A stretch of DNA of 64,000 bases from positions 194,227-258,226 of the forward strand of contig NZ_VEIY01000001.1 in assembly GCF_007680845.1 (NCBI RefSeq), written 5' to 3'. Source of the DNA: Curtobacterium pusillum. Lineage in GTDB: Bacteria > Actinomycetota > Actinomycetes > Actinomycetales > Microbacteriaceae. The position numbers were made by a program, and so were the translations under genes. How positions within the stretch are numbered: position 1 is the first letter of the stretch; each line of letters starts with the position of its first letter. The notes below the pieces were generated by a model. The model ran no database searches. It was not told the DNA's origin and worked only from the letters and a program-made list of their open reading frames with translations. Shown here one piece after another: positions 10,327 through 18,997 of the stretch.

Positions 10327-12240
10327 TCAGCGCGTGTTCGCAGCGACCGTGAAGAGCTTCGACGTGTAGCTGGTGCCGTCGATGGTGATGCGCAGCTTGA
10401 ACTCGAACTTGACCTGACCGGCGGAGACCGCGCGCTCGAAGGACCATCGCCCGTTCTGGTCGATCGTCCGGACGCCGGGAAGGATCGTCGTCCCCGACGC
10501 GTTCAAGACCTCGTACCGGGCGCCCTTCGGCCCGGTGCCGTCGAACGTGTTCACCTCACCGGGCTTCACCGTTTCGGTCGTCACCGTGACCGGGTCGAAC
10601 CCGGAGTTGGCCGCGATGGTGAAGAGCTCCGAAGTCTCGGTGACACCGTCCTTCGTCTGGCGGATGACGAAGGAGAACTCCTTCGCGCGCCAGTCGACGG
10701 CGCGGCTGAACGTCCACTTTCCGGCCGAGTCCACCTGGAGTGTCCCGGGCACGAGGGGAGTCCCGGACGCGTTCAACACCTCGTACGTCGCCTGCGGCTC
10801 GCCCGTTCCGGTGAAGACGTTGTCCACCCCGGGGGTGACGGTGACCGGGCCGAGCAGTCGGACCGGCGCGAGCTTGCCGGTCTCTCCGACGTTCAGGGTG
10901 ATCTCCGCTCGGGTGGTGTTCGCGCCCTTCGAGCGCTGGACGACCTCGAGGAGGTGTTCTGAACGATCGATCGGCTGCGTCGAGAGCGCCCATCGACCCG
11001 TCGCGTACACCTCGGCAGCGCCGATCAGGACGTCGCCTCCGCTCGAGTGATCGTGGACCTCCACCGCTGACCCGGGTTCACCAGTACCGCTCATCTCCAC
11101 CGGACCGCCAGCATGTGCTGCCCCGTCAGCCGGACTCGTGATGCTGACAGCCGTTCCGTAGTCCTGCGTCCGTGTGACGTCGTGCGCGCCGTCGCGAACT
11201 CCGTCGATGAACTGTGCCGCGGTGAGCGTCCGCGTCCCTCCGGTGTTGGGTGCAGGGATCGCCGTCGACCAGGCACCCGTGCGGGGGTCGGCGATCGTGC
11301 TCGCGCCGACCTGCGTGCCGTCCGACGCGAACAGTTTCACCTCGGCACCCGGGTGTGCGGACCCGGTCGCCGACGCTGCGGCGTCGCGGTCCGACCCGAA
11401 GGCGGCTTCGAACGTGAGCGCGTCCACGAGGACCTCGATGCGCAACGTCGCTCGCCCGGATTCCACCGTGCCCTCGTACTGCGTGACCTCGATCTCGTTG
11501 GAGCCGAACGACAGACCGGTCACGCGTGTCGACCACGTGCCGTCGGCACGCACGTCGACTGGGTGCAACCCATCGACGAACACCTTCGCGCCCGGAGTGC
11601 CGGTGCCCGAGATCTCCGCGCTCCTCGTCAGTACGTCGACCCGGTCGATGCGGGCGCTGAAAGCACCGACGAATTCGTCGATCGTCGGAACACGATCGGC
11701 GACGGTCTTGGACTGCAGGCGCATGACTGCGTCGTTGTTGAAGAGCCCGAGGAAGCCGTCGTTGAACGTCGACTGCAGCCCCGTGCCGATCGGATTGTTC
11801 GAACCAGTGTTGGCGGCGAGTCGGAACAGCTGTGCGGCGCTGCCCGCGGCGCACGGGTCGAGCGTCACCGGCGAGGAGTTCTCGACCGACTGACTTCCCG
11901 CGGTGAGGCAGAGGCCGGGCGCCGACAGTGGTCGGACGGTTGTGGTCGCTCCCGGGGCAGGCAGGTACCAGCGGACGGCAGCTGCCCGCGCTGCTGCGAG
12001 GGTGGCCGCGCGATTCGCAGCGATGTCAGCGCCGACCGCACCGGCCGTCGGAGCGCTGAACCGCAGGGCACCCTGGAAGGATGACGTCTCCGTGACGAGC
12101 GGGCCGATCTGTTGGCCATCTGCGTCAGGAGCCGTTGCGGATGCAGTCGGTCCCGTTGCCACGGTCGCGGCCGTGGTCAGCGCGACCACGCCTGTGACGA
12201 TCGTCATCGATCTGGTGTTTTTCGTTCGGTGCAAGAGCAC
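10327..12240 (-). CDS. Secreted modular Ig-like protein, 637 aa
   Basis: GTG start at 12240 with GGAGAAG 8 bp upstream; an ATG 11 codons later is an alternative. The signal peptide is hydrophobic (MTIVTGVVALTTAATVATG). Residues ~95-145 resemble a ricin-type lectin fragment (LCLTAG ... LDPCAAGSAAQLFRL). Three divergent Ig-like domains follow (about 200-450; GTGTPGAKVFVDG, ATGSAHPGAEVKLF, SGTGEPGSAVEV). Two well-conserved C-terminal modules lie at 463-543 and 549-634 (PGxxNxFxGTG, YEVLNASGT, DGVTETSELF). It shares these modules with the neighbouring secreted proteins. No anchor or catalytic motif. It is divergent from the second beta-helix gene across a ~110-bp AT-rich region. Confidence 0.8.
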   Translation of the reverse strand: MLLHRTKNTRSMTIVTGVVALTTAATVATGPTASATAPDADGQQIGPLVTETSSFQGALRFSAPTAGAVGADIAANRAATLAAARAAAVRWYLPAPGATTTVRPLSAPGLCLTAGSQSVENSSPVTLDPCAAGSAAQLFRLAANTGSNNPIGTGLQSTFNDGFLGLFNNDAVMRLQSKTVADRVPTIDEFVGAFSARIDRVDVLTRSAEISGTGTPGAKVFVDGLHPVDVRADGTWSTRVTGLSFGSNEIEVTQYEGTVESGRATLRIEVLVDALTFEAAFGSDRDAAASATGSAHPGAEVKLFASDGTQVGASTIADPRTGAWSTAIPAPNTGGTRTLTAAQFIDGVRDGAHDVTRTQDYGTAVSITSPADGAAHAGGPVEMSGTGEPGSAVEVHDHSSGGDVLIGAAEVYATGRWALSTQPIDRSEHLLEVVQRSKGANTTRAEITLNVGETGKLAPVRLLGPVTVTPGVDNVFTGTGEPQATYEVLNASGTPLVPGTLQVDSAGKWTFSRAVDWRAKEFSFVIRQTKDGVTETSELFTIAANSGFDPVTVTTETVKPGEVNTFDGTGPKGARYEVLNASGTTILPGVRTIDQNGRWSFERAVSAGQVKFEFKLRITIDGTSYTSKLFTVAANTR

Positions 12241-12350
12241 TCTCCATTCTTCTCCGGCTGGACGTTGTCAACATATCAGATTCCAATTCGACACTGCACG
12301 TGAATATTGAATGCACAAATGTTGATGTCCGGCGTTGATACGGTGATGTG
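12241..12350. promoter_or_regulatory. AT-rich divergent promoter region
   Basis: The ~110 bp between the leftward secreted protein and the rightward beta-helix gene is conspicuously AT-rich (for example GAATATTGAATG) against a GC-rich background. It must contain both promoters. Similar AT-rich patches precede the secreted genes starting at 966 and 18420 (the latter with ATTGAATATGTG). I cannot assign -10 and -35 boxes confidently. Confidence 0.5.
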
Positions 12351-13706
12351 ATGGACCAATCGGCGCACGACCATTCCCTGCACGGTCGGCGGCGTGCCGT
12401 TCGAATTGCGATGTGCGCCGCGTTGAGCGTGGCCGGCGCTGCTCTGGCTGCTTCGCTCGTGCCACGCGAGGCAGATGGCGAGGAGCCGGCCTCCGACGAC
12501 CTCCAGCTGCAGCTCGATGACGTCCGCGAGGGGGGTGAGTTCGTGATCGACCGGGTGTGGTCGCGTGCTGCGCCGCTCGTCGTCCGTCGCGGGGTCACAC
12601 TTCGATTCCAGCCGACCGGCGAGATCAGGATGACTTCCGACCGCGATGCTCTCGTCGTTCGTGCTTCGAACGTGAGGATCGTCGACCCAGCGGTCGTCGG
12701 TGTCGGCGCGTCCCACGCCGGGACGTCCCACGGCATCGCCGTCATCGGCACCCGCAACGCACCGATCGCTGATGTGTCGATCCTCGGTGGTCGGTTGCGC
12801 CAGCTGGCGTCGGACGGCGTCCACGTGGAGTACTGCGACCACTTGACCGTGGAACGCGTCAGCATCTCGTCGGTGGGGTACGCGGGCATCTCACTGCTCG
12901 GCGTGACGGACGCTGTCGTGCAGGACTCAGCCGTCTCTGATGTTCGCCAGTCGGCCGGTCGCATCAACTCGTACGGCATCACGGTCACGCGGGACGCACG
13001 CTCGCCGGTGGACGTCACCCGGCGGTCCACCAGGGTTCGGATCATCCGGAACCGGATCAGTGGCGTACCGGCCTGGGAAGGCATCGACACCCACGCGGGT
13101 GACACCATCGAGATCCGCGGCAACACGGTGACCGGGTGCCGTGTCGGGATCGCTGCTGTTCCCAGCAAGTCCGCGAACGACCGCAACACGACCGACGTCG
13201 CGCCGACGAACCTGGTGATCGCGGACAATCGGATCACCAGGAGTCGTGGGCTCGCTGCGGGATCAGGGATCCTGGTGAGCGGCGCGGGGACCGCCGTCGG
13301 CTCGACCGCGCCGCGTGCGACCGGTGCGATCACGGGGAACACTGTGTCCGGCGCGGGAGGGGATGACGCCGGCGGGATCCTCGTGAAGCTCACGAGCGGA
13401 ATGGTCGTGGAGTCGAACAGGGTCGCATCGAGCGAGGACGACGGGATCCGTATCGAACACTCGAACACCCGGGTGGTCGTCCGGTCGAACGTGATCTCTG
13501 GTGTGTCCGGGTCTTCCGTCGCCCTCGACGTGCGCGCCGGCGCGAACGACGGGAGCATCACCGGCAACCGTGTCGAACGGACGAATCCCCCGGTCCGTGT
13601 CGGGCTCCGCATCGGGGACCCAGCCAACCGGTTCCTGGTCCAGGGGAACGCCTTCGGCTCCGCGACCGTGCCCGAAGCCCTCGGGCGGTCCGTCGTCCGA
13701 CGATGA
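12351..13706 (+). CDS. Right-handed parallel beta-helix protein (paralogue 2)
   Basis: 451 residues from ATG 12351; GTG 12348 immediately upstream is equally possible and no clear ribosome site is visible. The N-terminus has an RR pair followed by a hydrophobic stretch (RRRAVRIAMCAALSVAGAA), a likely export signal. Beta-helix rungs match paralogue 1 closely, for example RNRISGVPAWEGIDTHAGD and GCRVGIAAVPSK. Asn-rich rung turns (GNTV, SNRV, SNVI) are typical of pectate-lyase-like folds. Likely a secreted polysaccharide-modifying or -binding protein. Substrate unknown. Confidence 0.8.
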   Translation: MDQSAHDHSLHGRRRAVRIAMCAALSVAGAALAASLVPREADGEEPASDDLQLQLDDVREGGEFVIDRVWSRAAPLVVRRGVTLRFQPTGEIRMTSDRDALVVRASNVRIVDPAVVGVGASHAGTSHGIAVIGTRNAPIADVSILGGRLRQLASDGVHVEYCDHLTVERVSISSVGYAGISLLGVTDAVVQDSAVSDVRQSAGRINSYGITVTRDARSPVDVTRRSTRVRIIRNRISGVPAWEGIDTHAGDTIEIRGNTVTGCRVGIAAVPSKSANDRNTTDVAPTNLVIADNRITRSRGLAAGSGILVSGAGTAVGSTAPRATGAITGNTVSGAGGDDAGGILVKLTSGMVVESNRVASSEDDGIRIEHSNTRVVVRSNVISGVSGSSVALDVRAGANDGSITGNRVERTNPPVRVGLRIGDPANRFLVQGNAFGSATVPEALGRSVVRR

Positions 13707-13740
13707 CCAGCCGCCGAGCGGGGATCGGTACGCTGGCGCC

Positions 13741-14883
13741 GTGCCACCGGACTTCGCCGAATTCTTCCGCCGCCACGCCGACGATGCGCCGGACCTGCTC
13801 GCGATCGACGGAACGGACCACTTCATCCTCGATGAAGCGCCCCACGTGCACGGCGACGCACTCCGGCAGCCGGGCGAGGTCGCGGTCGTCGACGACCGCT
13901 ACGGGGTGCTCACGCTCGGGGCGATCTCCGTCCACGGAGCGTCCGACGTCCGTGTCGTGCAGGACTCCCTCGTCGGGGTGAGAGCGCTCGAGGCGAACGC
14001 CGGCGCGTTCGGTCGCCGGGGGTTCCACCACCCGGACTCGCTCGAGCAGGCGTTCCGCGACGTGCGACTCGTGCTGCTGCGGCTCTCGAAGTCGAACGAC
14101 CGGCTCGACGAGATCGCCCGCGCGGTCGCCCGGTTCGCGGCGCCCGACGTGGTGCTGCTCTGCGGCGGTGTCTCGAAGCACATGAACCTGTCGCAGAACG
14201 ACGTCCTGCGACGGTACTTCGGCGAGGTCACTGCGTCCCGTGGGCGCGGGAAGTCGAGGTTGCTCATCGCGCAGGACCCGCTCCGCGCTTCGGCCACCCG
14301 AGCGGACGCGACGAACCCCTGGCCGCGGTCGGTGCACGTGGACGACATCGGCCTGACCCTCGTCGCGCACGGTGGCGTGTTCGCCGGGACCTCGCTGGAC
14401 CAGGGCACGCGGGTGCTGCTCGACGCGATGGATGCTGCTGTCCCGACCGCCCGGGTGGCCGTGGACCTCGGTTGCGGCAACGGCGTCATCGCCACGGCCA
14501 TCGCGCAGCGACGACCGGGACTGCGCGTCATCGCGACCGACGTGTCCGCCATCGCGGTCGCGTCGACCCGTGCCACGGCGGCGGCGAACGGCGTCGCGGA
14601 CCGGGTCGAGGTGGTCCGCACCGATGCGGGCGACGAGCTCGCCGAGGGCTCCGCGCAGCTCGTCCTCTGCAACCCGCCGTTCCACGCGGACACCACGGTG
14701 ACCACCGACGCGGCCGAGGCGATGTTCCGGAACGCGGCCACGATCCTCCAGTCCGGCGGTGAGCTGTGGTGCGTCTGGAACTCGCACCTGCGGTACCGGC
14801 ACGTGCTGGAGCGGCTGGTCGGCCCGACGCGTGAGGTGACGCGGACGCCGAAGTTCACCGTGACGGCGTCGCGGCGGGCCTGA
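13741..14883 (+). CDS. Class I SAM methyltransferase, RsmC/RlmG-like
   Basis: 380 residues from GTG 13741. The N-terminal half is the degenerate domain typical of RsmC/RlmG proteins. The C-terminal catalytic domain has the SAM motif VAVDLGCGNGVIATAIA, the acidic loop VIATDVSAIAV and the signature NPPF (LVLCNPPFHADT) used by guanine/adenine amino methyltransferases. Probably an rRNA guanine-N2 methyltransferase (16S or 23S). Not related in function to the flanking surface genes. No obvious ribosome site, so the start is tentative. Ends at a strong shared terminator. Confidence 0.85.
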   Translation: MPPDFAEFFRRHADDAPDLLAIDGTDHFILDEAPHVHGDALRQPGEVAVVDDRYGVLTLGAISVHGASDVRVVQDSLVGVRALEANAGAFGRRGFHHPDSLEQAFRDVRLVLLRLSKSNDRLDEIARAVARFAAPDVVLLCGGVSKHMNLSQNDVLRRYFGEVTASRGRGKSRLLIAQDPLRASATRADATNPWPRSVHVDDIGLTLVAHGGVFAGTSLDQGTRVLLDAMDAAVPTARVAVDLGCGNGVIATAIAQRRPGLRVIATDVSAIAVASTRATAAANGVADRVEVVRTDAGDELAEGSAQLVLCNPPFHADTTVTTDAAEAMFRNAATILQSGGELWCVWNSHLRYRHVLERLVGPTREVTRTPKFTVTASRRA

Positions 14884-14896
14884 CGGGGGTCGGGGA

Positions 14897-14935
14897 CGAC
14901 GAAGGGGCGGTCACCAGGTGACCGCCCCTTCGTCG
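14897..14935. terminator. Bidirectional terminator, 18-bp perfect stem
   Basis: Arms 14897-14914 and 14918-14935 are perfectly complementary with a 3-nt loop, between the rightward methyltransferase gene and the leftward aldo/keto reductase gene. It can end transcription from both sides. Confidence 0.85.
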
Positions 14936-14942
14936 CTGTCGG

Positions 14943-15773
14943 CTACGCCGGGACGTAGTCGAACGTGTCCGGGTCCGGACCCGTGCGGTGTCCCTTGTCG
15001 AGGGTCGTGATGTCCGTCATGTCCTCGTCGGAGAGCTCGAAGTCGAAGATCGCGAAGTTCTCCTCGACGCGGGCGCGCGTGACCGACTTCGGGAAGACGA
15101 TGTCGCCGCGCTGGATGTGCCAGCGGAGGACGACCTGCGCCGGGGTCTTGTCCACCGAGCGGGCGATGCGGGTGATGGTCTCGTCGTCGAGGACGAGACC
15201 CTGCGCGATCGGCGACCACGCTTCGGTCGCGATGCCGAGCTCGCGGTCCACGGCGCGGAGCTCGTCCTGCGCGAGGTACGGGTGCACCTCGATCTGGTTC
15301 ACGGCCGGCGTGATCGTCGTCTCGGAGATGAGGCGGCGGAGGTGGTGTGCCTGGAAGTTGCTGACGCCGATGCTGCGCGAGGTGCCCTGGTGGTACAGCT
15401 CCTCGAGGGCCTTCCACGTGGGGACGAAGTCCGACACGGTGGGAAGCGGCCAGTGGATGAGGAAGAGGTCGGTGTAGCCGCCGAGGAGGTCGGCGGACTT
15501 CTTGCCGTTCTCCAGCGCCGACTCGGGGGCGTGGAAGCCGTTGTTGAGCTTCGAGGTGATGAAGATCTCCTCGCGCGGGATGCCGGACTCGGCGACGGCC
15601 TCGCCGACTTCCTTTTCGTTGCCGTACATCTCGGCGGTGTCGATGTGGCGGTAACCGACCTCGAGCGCGGCCAGGGTGGCGGCCTTCGTCTCGGAGGGGT
15701 CGATCTGGAAGACGCCGAAGCCGAGCTGCGGGATCGTCTTGCCGTCGTTCAGGGTGATGTTCGGAACGGTCAT
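14943..15773 (-). CDS. Aldo/keto reductase (2,5-diketo-gluconate reductase type)
   Basis: 276 residues from ATG 15773 (MTVPNITLNDG); a TTG at 15785 would add four residues. TIM-barrel AKR with tetrad residues in DTAEMYGNE (Asp, Tyr), ITSKLNN (Lys) and FLIHWPLP (His), plus the NADPH-binding end (FPKSVTRARVEEN). Reduces aldehydes or ketones with NADPH; physiological substrate unknown. Single gene between terminators. Confidence 0.9.
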   Translation of the reverse strand: MTVPNITLNDGKTIPQLGFGVFQIDPSETKAATLAALEVGYRHIDTAEMYGNEKEVGEAVAESGIPREEIFITSKLNNGFHAPESALENGKKSADLLGGYTDLFLIHWPLPTVSDFVPTWKALEELYHQGTSRSIGVSNFQAHHLRRLISETTITPAVNQIEVHPYLAQDELRAVDRELGIATEAWSPIAQGLVLDDETITRIARSVDKTPAQVVLRWHIQRGDIVFPKSVTRARVEENFAIFDFELSDEDMTDITTLDKGHRTGPDPDTFDYVPA

Positions 15774-15837
15774 GGTGCCATGCAACCAAACCGGGCCCAG
15801 GAGGCATTCCGGGAACGTTCAGCCCGGGCGCGGCGCA

Positions 15838-15869
15838 GGCCGCCCCGGTGCTCGTGCGCCGGGGCGGCC
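15838..15869 (-). terminator. Terminator after the 847-aa secreted protein gene
   Basis: Arms 15838-15848 and 15859-15869 form a perfect 11-bp GC stem with a 10-nt loop, located just past the leftward stop codon at 15877. Confidence 0.75.
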
Positions 15870-15876
15870 TTCGCTG

Positions 15877-18420
15877 CTACTCCGCGGGCACGGTGAACAG
15901 TTGGCTCGTGCGGGTGACGCCGTCCTTCGTGACCTCGAGGGTGAACCGGAAGTTGGTCGCCCCCGTCGACACGATGCGGTCGAACGACCACGCGCCGTCC
16001 GCCCCGATCCGGTGCTCGCCGGGGACGATCTGCGTGCCGGAGGCGTTGCGGACGCGGTAGTCGGCGCCGGCCGGCCCGGTGCCGGTGAACGTGTTCAGCT
16101 TGCCCGGGGCGACGCTCGCGGTCCGGACGGTGACGGGGTGTCCTGCGGTGACCGCGATGCGGTTCGTCCCGGTGAGGAGACGGTCGTCGTCGATGGTGAC
16201 CTCGAGGACGAAGTCGAACCGGTCCGCGGTCCTCGAGACCACGCGGTCGAAAGACCACGTACCGTCGGCTGCGACTCGGTGCGTCCCCTCGACGATCTGC
16301 GTGCCGCCGGGGTTCAACACACGGAACGTCGAACCGGCGGGGGCGGTGCCGGAGAACCGGTTCTCCTCGCCGGCTCGAGCTTCGCGGGTCGTGACGGTGA
16401 TCGGGGACGGTTCGGCACCGACGGTGAAGAGCTTGCTCGTCGTCGTCGAGCCTCCGGCAGACTGTTCGATCGCGAACCGGAACGACGTCGCGCCCGTGGA
16501 GACCACACGGTCGAACGACCACGTCCCGTCGGCCTGGACCACGTGTTCGCCGGGGACGATGACCGTGCCGGACGCGTTCACGACGCGGAACGAGGCGCCG
16601 GGCTCGCCGGTTCCCCGGAATCGGTTGCTGACCCCGGTGTACGCGGTAGTGGGTCCGCTGATCGTGATCGGTGCCGATTCCGCGGGCTCGGCGGTGAAGT
16701 GCACGGTCTCGAGCACACTCCGGACGCCGTTCGGCGCGGTCTGCGCGAACGTCACCGAGTGGTCGCCCCCGGCGGGGAGCTCCGCGGTCGCTTCCCACGC
16801 GCCCGATCGTGCTCGGGACGAGGTCGTCCGGAACAGGAGCCGCCCGTCCTGGTCGGTCGCGGACACGACGGCGCCGGACGCCGCCGTTCCGGAGAAGTGC
16901 TGCGGGCCCGGGACGTAGGTGTTCTCCTCGCCGACGTCGGCGACGACGAGCCGGTCCGGGACGACGACCGGTGCGGAGATGCGGTCGAGCCCGTCGCTCA
17001 TCATGAAGACGCGGTGGGTGCCGCGCTCCGAGGACGGGATCGTCACGAGCTTCGTGACGTTCTCGTCCGTCGGGTCGACGAGGTCCGCCCAGACCGCCCG
17101 CCCCGCACCGTTCGTGACGATCATCCAGTGCGCCCAGTCGGCGTCCGGCACCGGTTCGATCGACCGGCTGCCGTCGATGCGTTCGTGGACGACCGTCCCG
17201 TTCGGGGCGGCGAGGGAGTCGTCCTGGAAGCCGGCGTCCGGACGTGCGGTCAGGGCCGTGCTCGTGTCGGTGCCGCGCTGCACCGTGACCGCCGCCGTCT
17301 CGACCAGCTCGTGCATCTCGACCGGAAGGGTGAACGACCCGGTGCCGTCGGACGTGGCCGTCTGTCGTCCACCGGACGGGAACACGGCGGTGACCCGCGC
17401 GTTCGGCACGGTCGAACCGTGCCAGCCGAAGCGAGCGGACCGGGGTTCCGTCAGCGTGACCCCGGAGACGGTCGGTGCCGGGATCGTTCCCGCCGGCGCG
17501 GGGCTGTACCGGATGTCGGGCATCGTGGTGGTCAGCCCGGACGGGAGCTGCTGGGTGAACGTCACGACGTAGCCGTCCGTTCCAGGGAGGCTGGCCGACG
17601 CGGACCACTGAGCAGCCGCACTCCGGGATGCTCTCGCGGTGGTGCTGAAGAGCAGCGTGCCGTTCTGGTCGCGCGCGGCGATCGTCGCTCCCGGGTTCGC
17701 CGTGCCGCTGAACTCGGTCTCGCCAGGGGTGTAGACGGCGTCGGCGCTCGACACGCCGGCGATCGTGAGCGGGTTCGGGATGTCCACGTCGACCGACTGC
17801 CGCAGTCCGTCCATCGAGAACGCGACCAGCCGGAAGTCCGTGAGGAAGCGCGGCGGGATCGTCCACTCGGGGCCCTCGACGCCGGGGGCGACGACGGCGC
17901 TGTGCACGACGACGTTCGACGGGTTGAGGAGCCACACGCGCTGCGATTCGGTCCCCGTCACCCTCGGTGTAAAGGACTGGGTCGTGTCTGGGTGCTCGAC
18001 GAACGCACTCGGCTGGGGCGGCGGTACCGACCCGTCGGCGGCGACACCGGTGAACTGCTGCACGAGCGGCGCGGACTGCTGCCCGCCGTGCTCGGCAGTG
18101 ATCTCCAGCGTGGTGCCGAGTGCTGCCGCCGGGAGAGTCAGGGTGAACTGCGGGCCGGTGGTCTGGAAGACGGGGAGCGCTTTCCCGCCGTACGACGCGC
18201 GGATGATCGACCCCTGCGGGGCGGCGCCTCGCCAGGCGAAGTCAGTGCCGGCGACGGCGGTCACGAGGTGCACTGGCGCCACGCTTGCGGCGGCGTCGAG
18301 CGTCTTCGTGGACGGGCTCGCCACTGCGCTGGGGGTCGTCACGGGCAGGAGGAAAGCGGCGCCGACGGCGACGACGAGGGTACAGGCGCCAATGGCGCTT
18401 CGGACGGGGGTGGTGCTCAT
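15877..18420 (-). CDS. Secreted modular Ig-like protein, 847 aa
   Basis: ATG 18420, preceded by GGAG; the open frame continues upstream without a signal peptide, so this start is preferred. Signal peptide MSTTPVRSAIGACTLVVAVG, with cleavage near AVA-S. An N-terminal ~200 residues of unknown fold is followed by divergent Ig-like domains (FSGTANPGATIAARDQNG near 220-300; FSGTAASGAVVSATDQDG near 490-580). Three consecutive copies of the shared C-terminal module lie at 583-671, 672-760 and 761-847 (RFRGTGEPGASFRVVNASG; GTWSFDRVVS; SKLFTV). No LPXTG or transmembrane anchor. An AT-rich promoter patch lies at 18421-18480. Extracellular structural, adhesive or binding role is inferred. Confidence 0.82.
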   Translation of the reverse strand: MSTTPVRSAIGACTLVVAVGAAFLLPVTTPSAVASPSTKTLDAAASVAPVHLVTAVAGTDFAWRGAAPQGSIIRASYGGKALPVFQTTGPQFTLTLPAAALGTTLEITAEHGGQQSAPLVQQFTGVAADGSVPPPQPSAFVEHPDTTQSFTPRVTGTESQRVWLLNPSNVVVHSAVVAPGVEGPEWTIPPRFLTDFRLVAFSMDGLRQSVDVDIPNPLTIAGVSSADAVYTPGETEFSGTANPGATIAARDQNGTLLFSTTARASRSAAAQWSASASLPGTDGYVVTFTQQLPSGLTTTMPDIRYSPAPAGTIPAPTVSGVTLTEPRSARFGWHGSTVPNARVTAVFPSGGRQTATSDGTGSFTLPVEMHELVETAAVTVQRGTDTSTALTARPDAGFQDDSLAAPNGTVVHERIDGSRSIEPVPDADWAHWMIVTNGAGRAVWADLVDPTDENVTKLVTIPSSERGTHRVFMMSDGLDRISAPVVVPDRLVVADVGEENTYVPGPQHFSGTAASGAVVSATDQDGRLLFRTTSSRARSGAWEATAELPAGGDHSVTFAQTAPNGVRSVLETVHFTAEPAESAPITISGPTTAYTGVSNRFRGTGEPGASFRVVNASGTVIVPGEHVVQADGTWSFDRVVSTGATSFRFAIEQSAGGSTTTSKLFTVGAEPSPITVTTREARAGEENRFSGTAPAGSTFRVLNPGGTQIVEGTHRVAADGTWSFDRVVSRTADRFDFVLEVTIDDDRLLTGTNRIAVTAGHPVTVRTASVAPGKLNTFTGTGPAGADYRVRNASGTQIVPGEHRIGADGAWSFDRIVSTGATNFRFTLEVTKDGVTRTSQLFTVPAE

Positions 18421-18470
18421 GGTGCTCCGATCGTGGGAGACACCAGCATACCTGTATTTCACATATTCAA

Positions 18471-18869
18471 TCACTCCAGCGATGAAACGATGTACGCCAA
18501 CAGTGCGTTCGCGTAGGCATCCGCGGCGACCGCTGCGAGGAAGGTCCGCCGCTCTCCGGCGATTCTGGCCTCCACGGTGAACCCGGCCGCGAGCGAGACG
18601 AACGCCGGTCCGAGGAGTTCGCGCAGCTGGTCCTCCCGCGGGAGCCACAGCGACTCGCTCGCCGCGACCGAGTCGAGCGCCCACTCGGTCGTCCCGTTGA
18701 AGCCGAGGACCGTGCCGGAGGGGTAGTCGTGCCGCTCGACCGTCATCTCGGACACGGTGTAGACCTCGTCGTCGACACCGGGCTTGTCGATCACGAACCG
18801 GTCGCCGGTCGCGGGGTGCCACCGCAGCCCGGCGTCGCGGAGGGAGGTGGCGAGCGCAACACTGATCAC
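18471..18869 (-). CDS. Small conserved actinobacterial protein, CpaE-annotated type
   Basis: 132 residues from GTG 18869 (start ISVALATSLRDAGLRWHP, GGGGA just upstream). It resembles short actinobacterial proteins often annotated as pilus assembly protein CpaE; the signatures are RFVIDKPGVDDEVYTVSEM, GFNGTTEWALDSV and LWLPREDQLRELLG. It lacks the P-loop of true CpaE ATPases, so I would not infer pilus function. The stop lies 50 bp upstream of the 847-aa secreted protein start, on the same strand, so readthrough is possible. Confidence 0.65.
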   Translation of the reverse strand: MISVALATSLRDAGLRWHPATGDRFVIDKPGVDDEVYTVSEMTVERHDYPSGTVLGFNGTTEWALDSVAASESLWLPREDQLRELLGPAFVSLAAGFTVEARIAGERRTFLAAVAADAYANALLAYIVSSLE

Positions 18870-18997
18870 GTTCCCCAGCCTGCCACTGGTGGTCCTGCAA
18901 GGTGCCCGTACTAGCATCGCCGAGCACCCCTCGCGCGACCGCACCAGCGTCCGCGCGCGCGACGCGAGCCGACCCGTCCGCCCAGAGAAGGACCCGC

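Noticed and set aside
5807..18420. Prophage or genomic island with integration machinery.
   Set aside because: No integrase, transposase, tRNA or flanking direct repeats were seen; accessory character rests only on gene content and AT-rich promoters.
15676..18516. Long rightward frame opposite the 847-aa secreted protein.
   Set aside because: Composition is Arg/Gly-rich shadow sequence; the opposite strand has a signal peptide and conserved repeats.
18471..18869. Pilus-assembly gene CpaE.
   Set aside because: Only 132 residues, without a P-loop or receiver domain, and no other pilus genes nearby; the name reflects a common database label.
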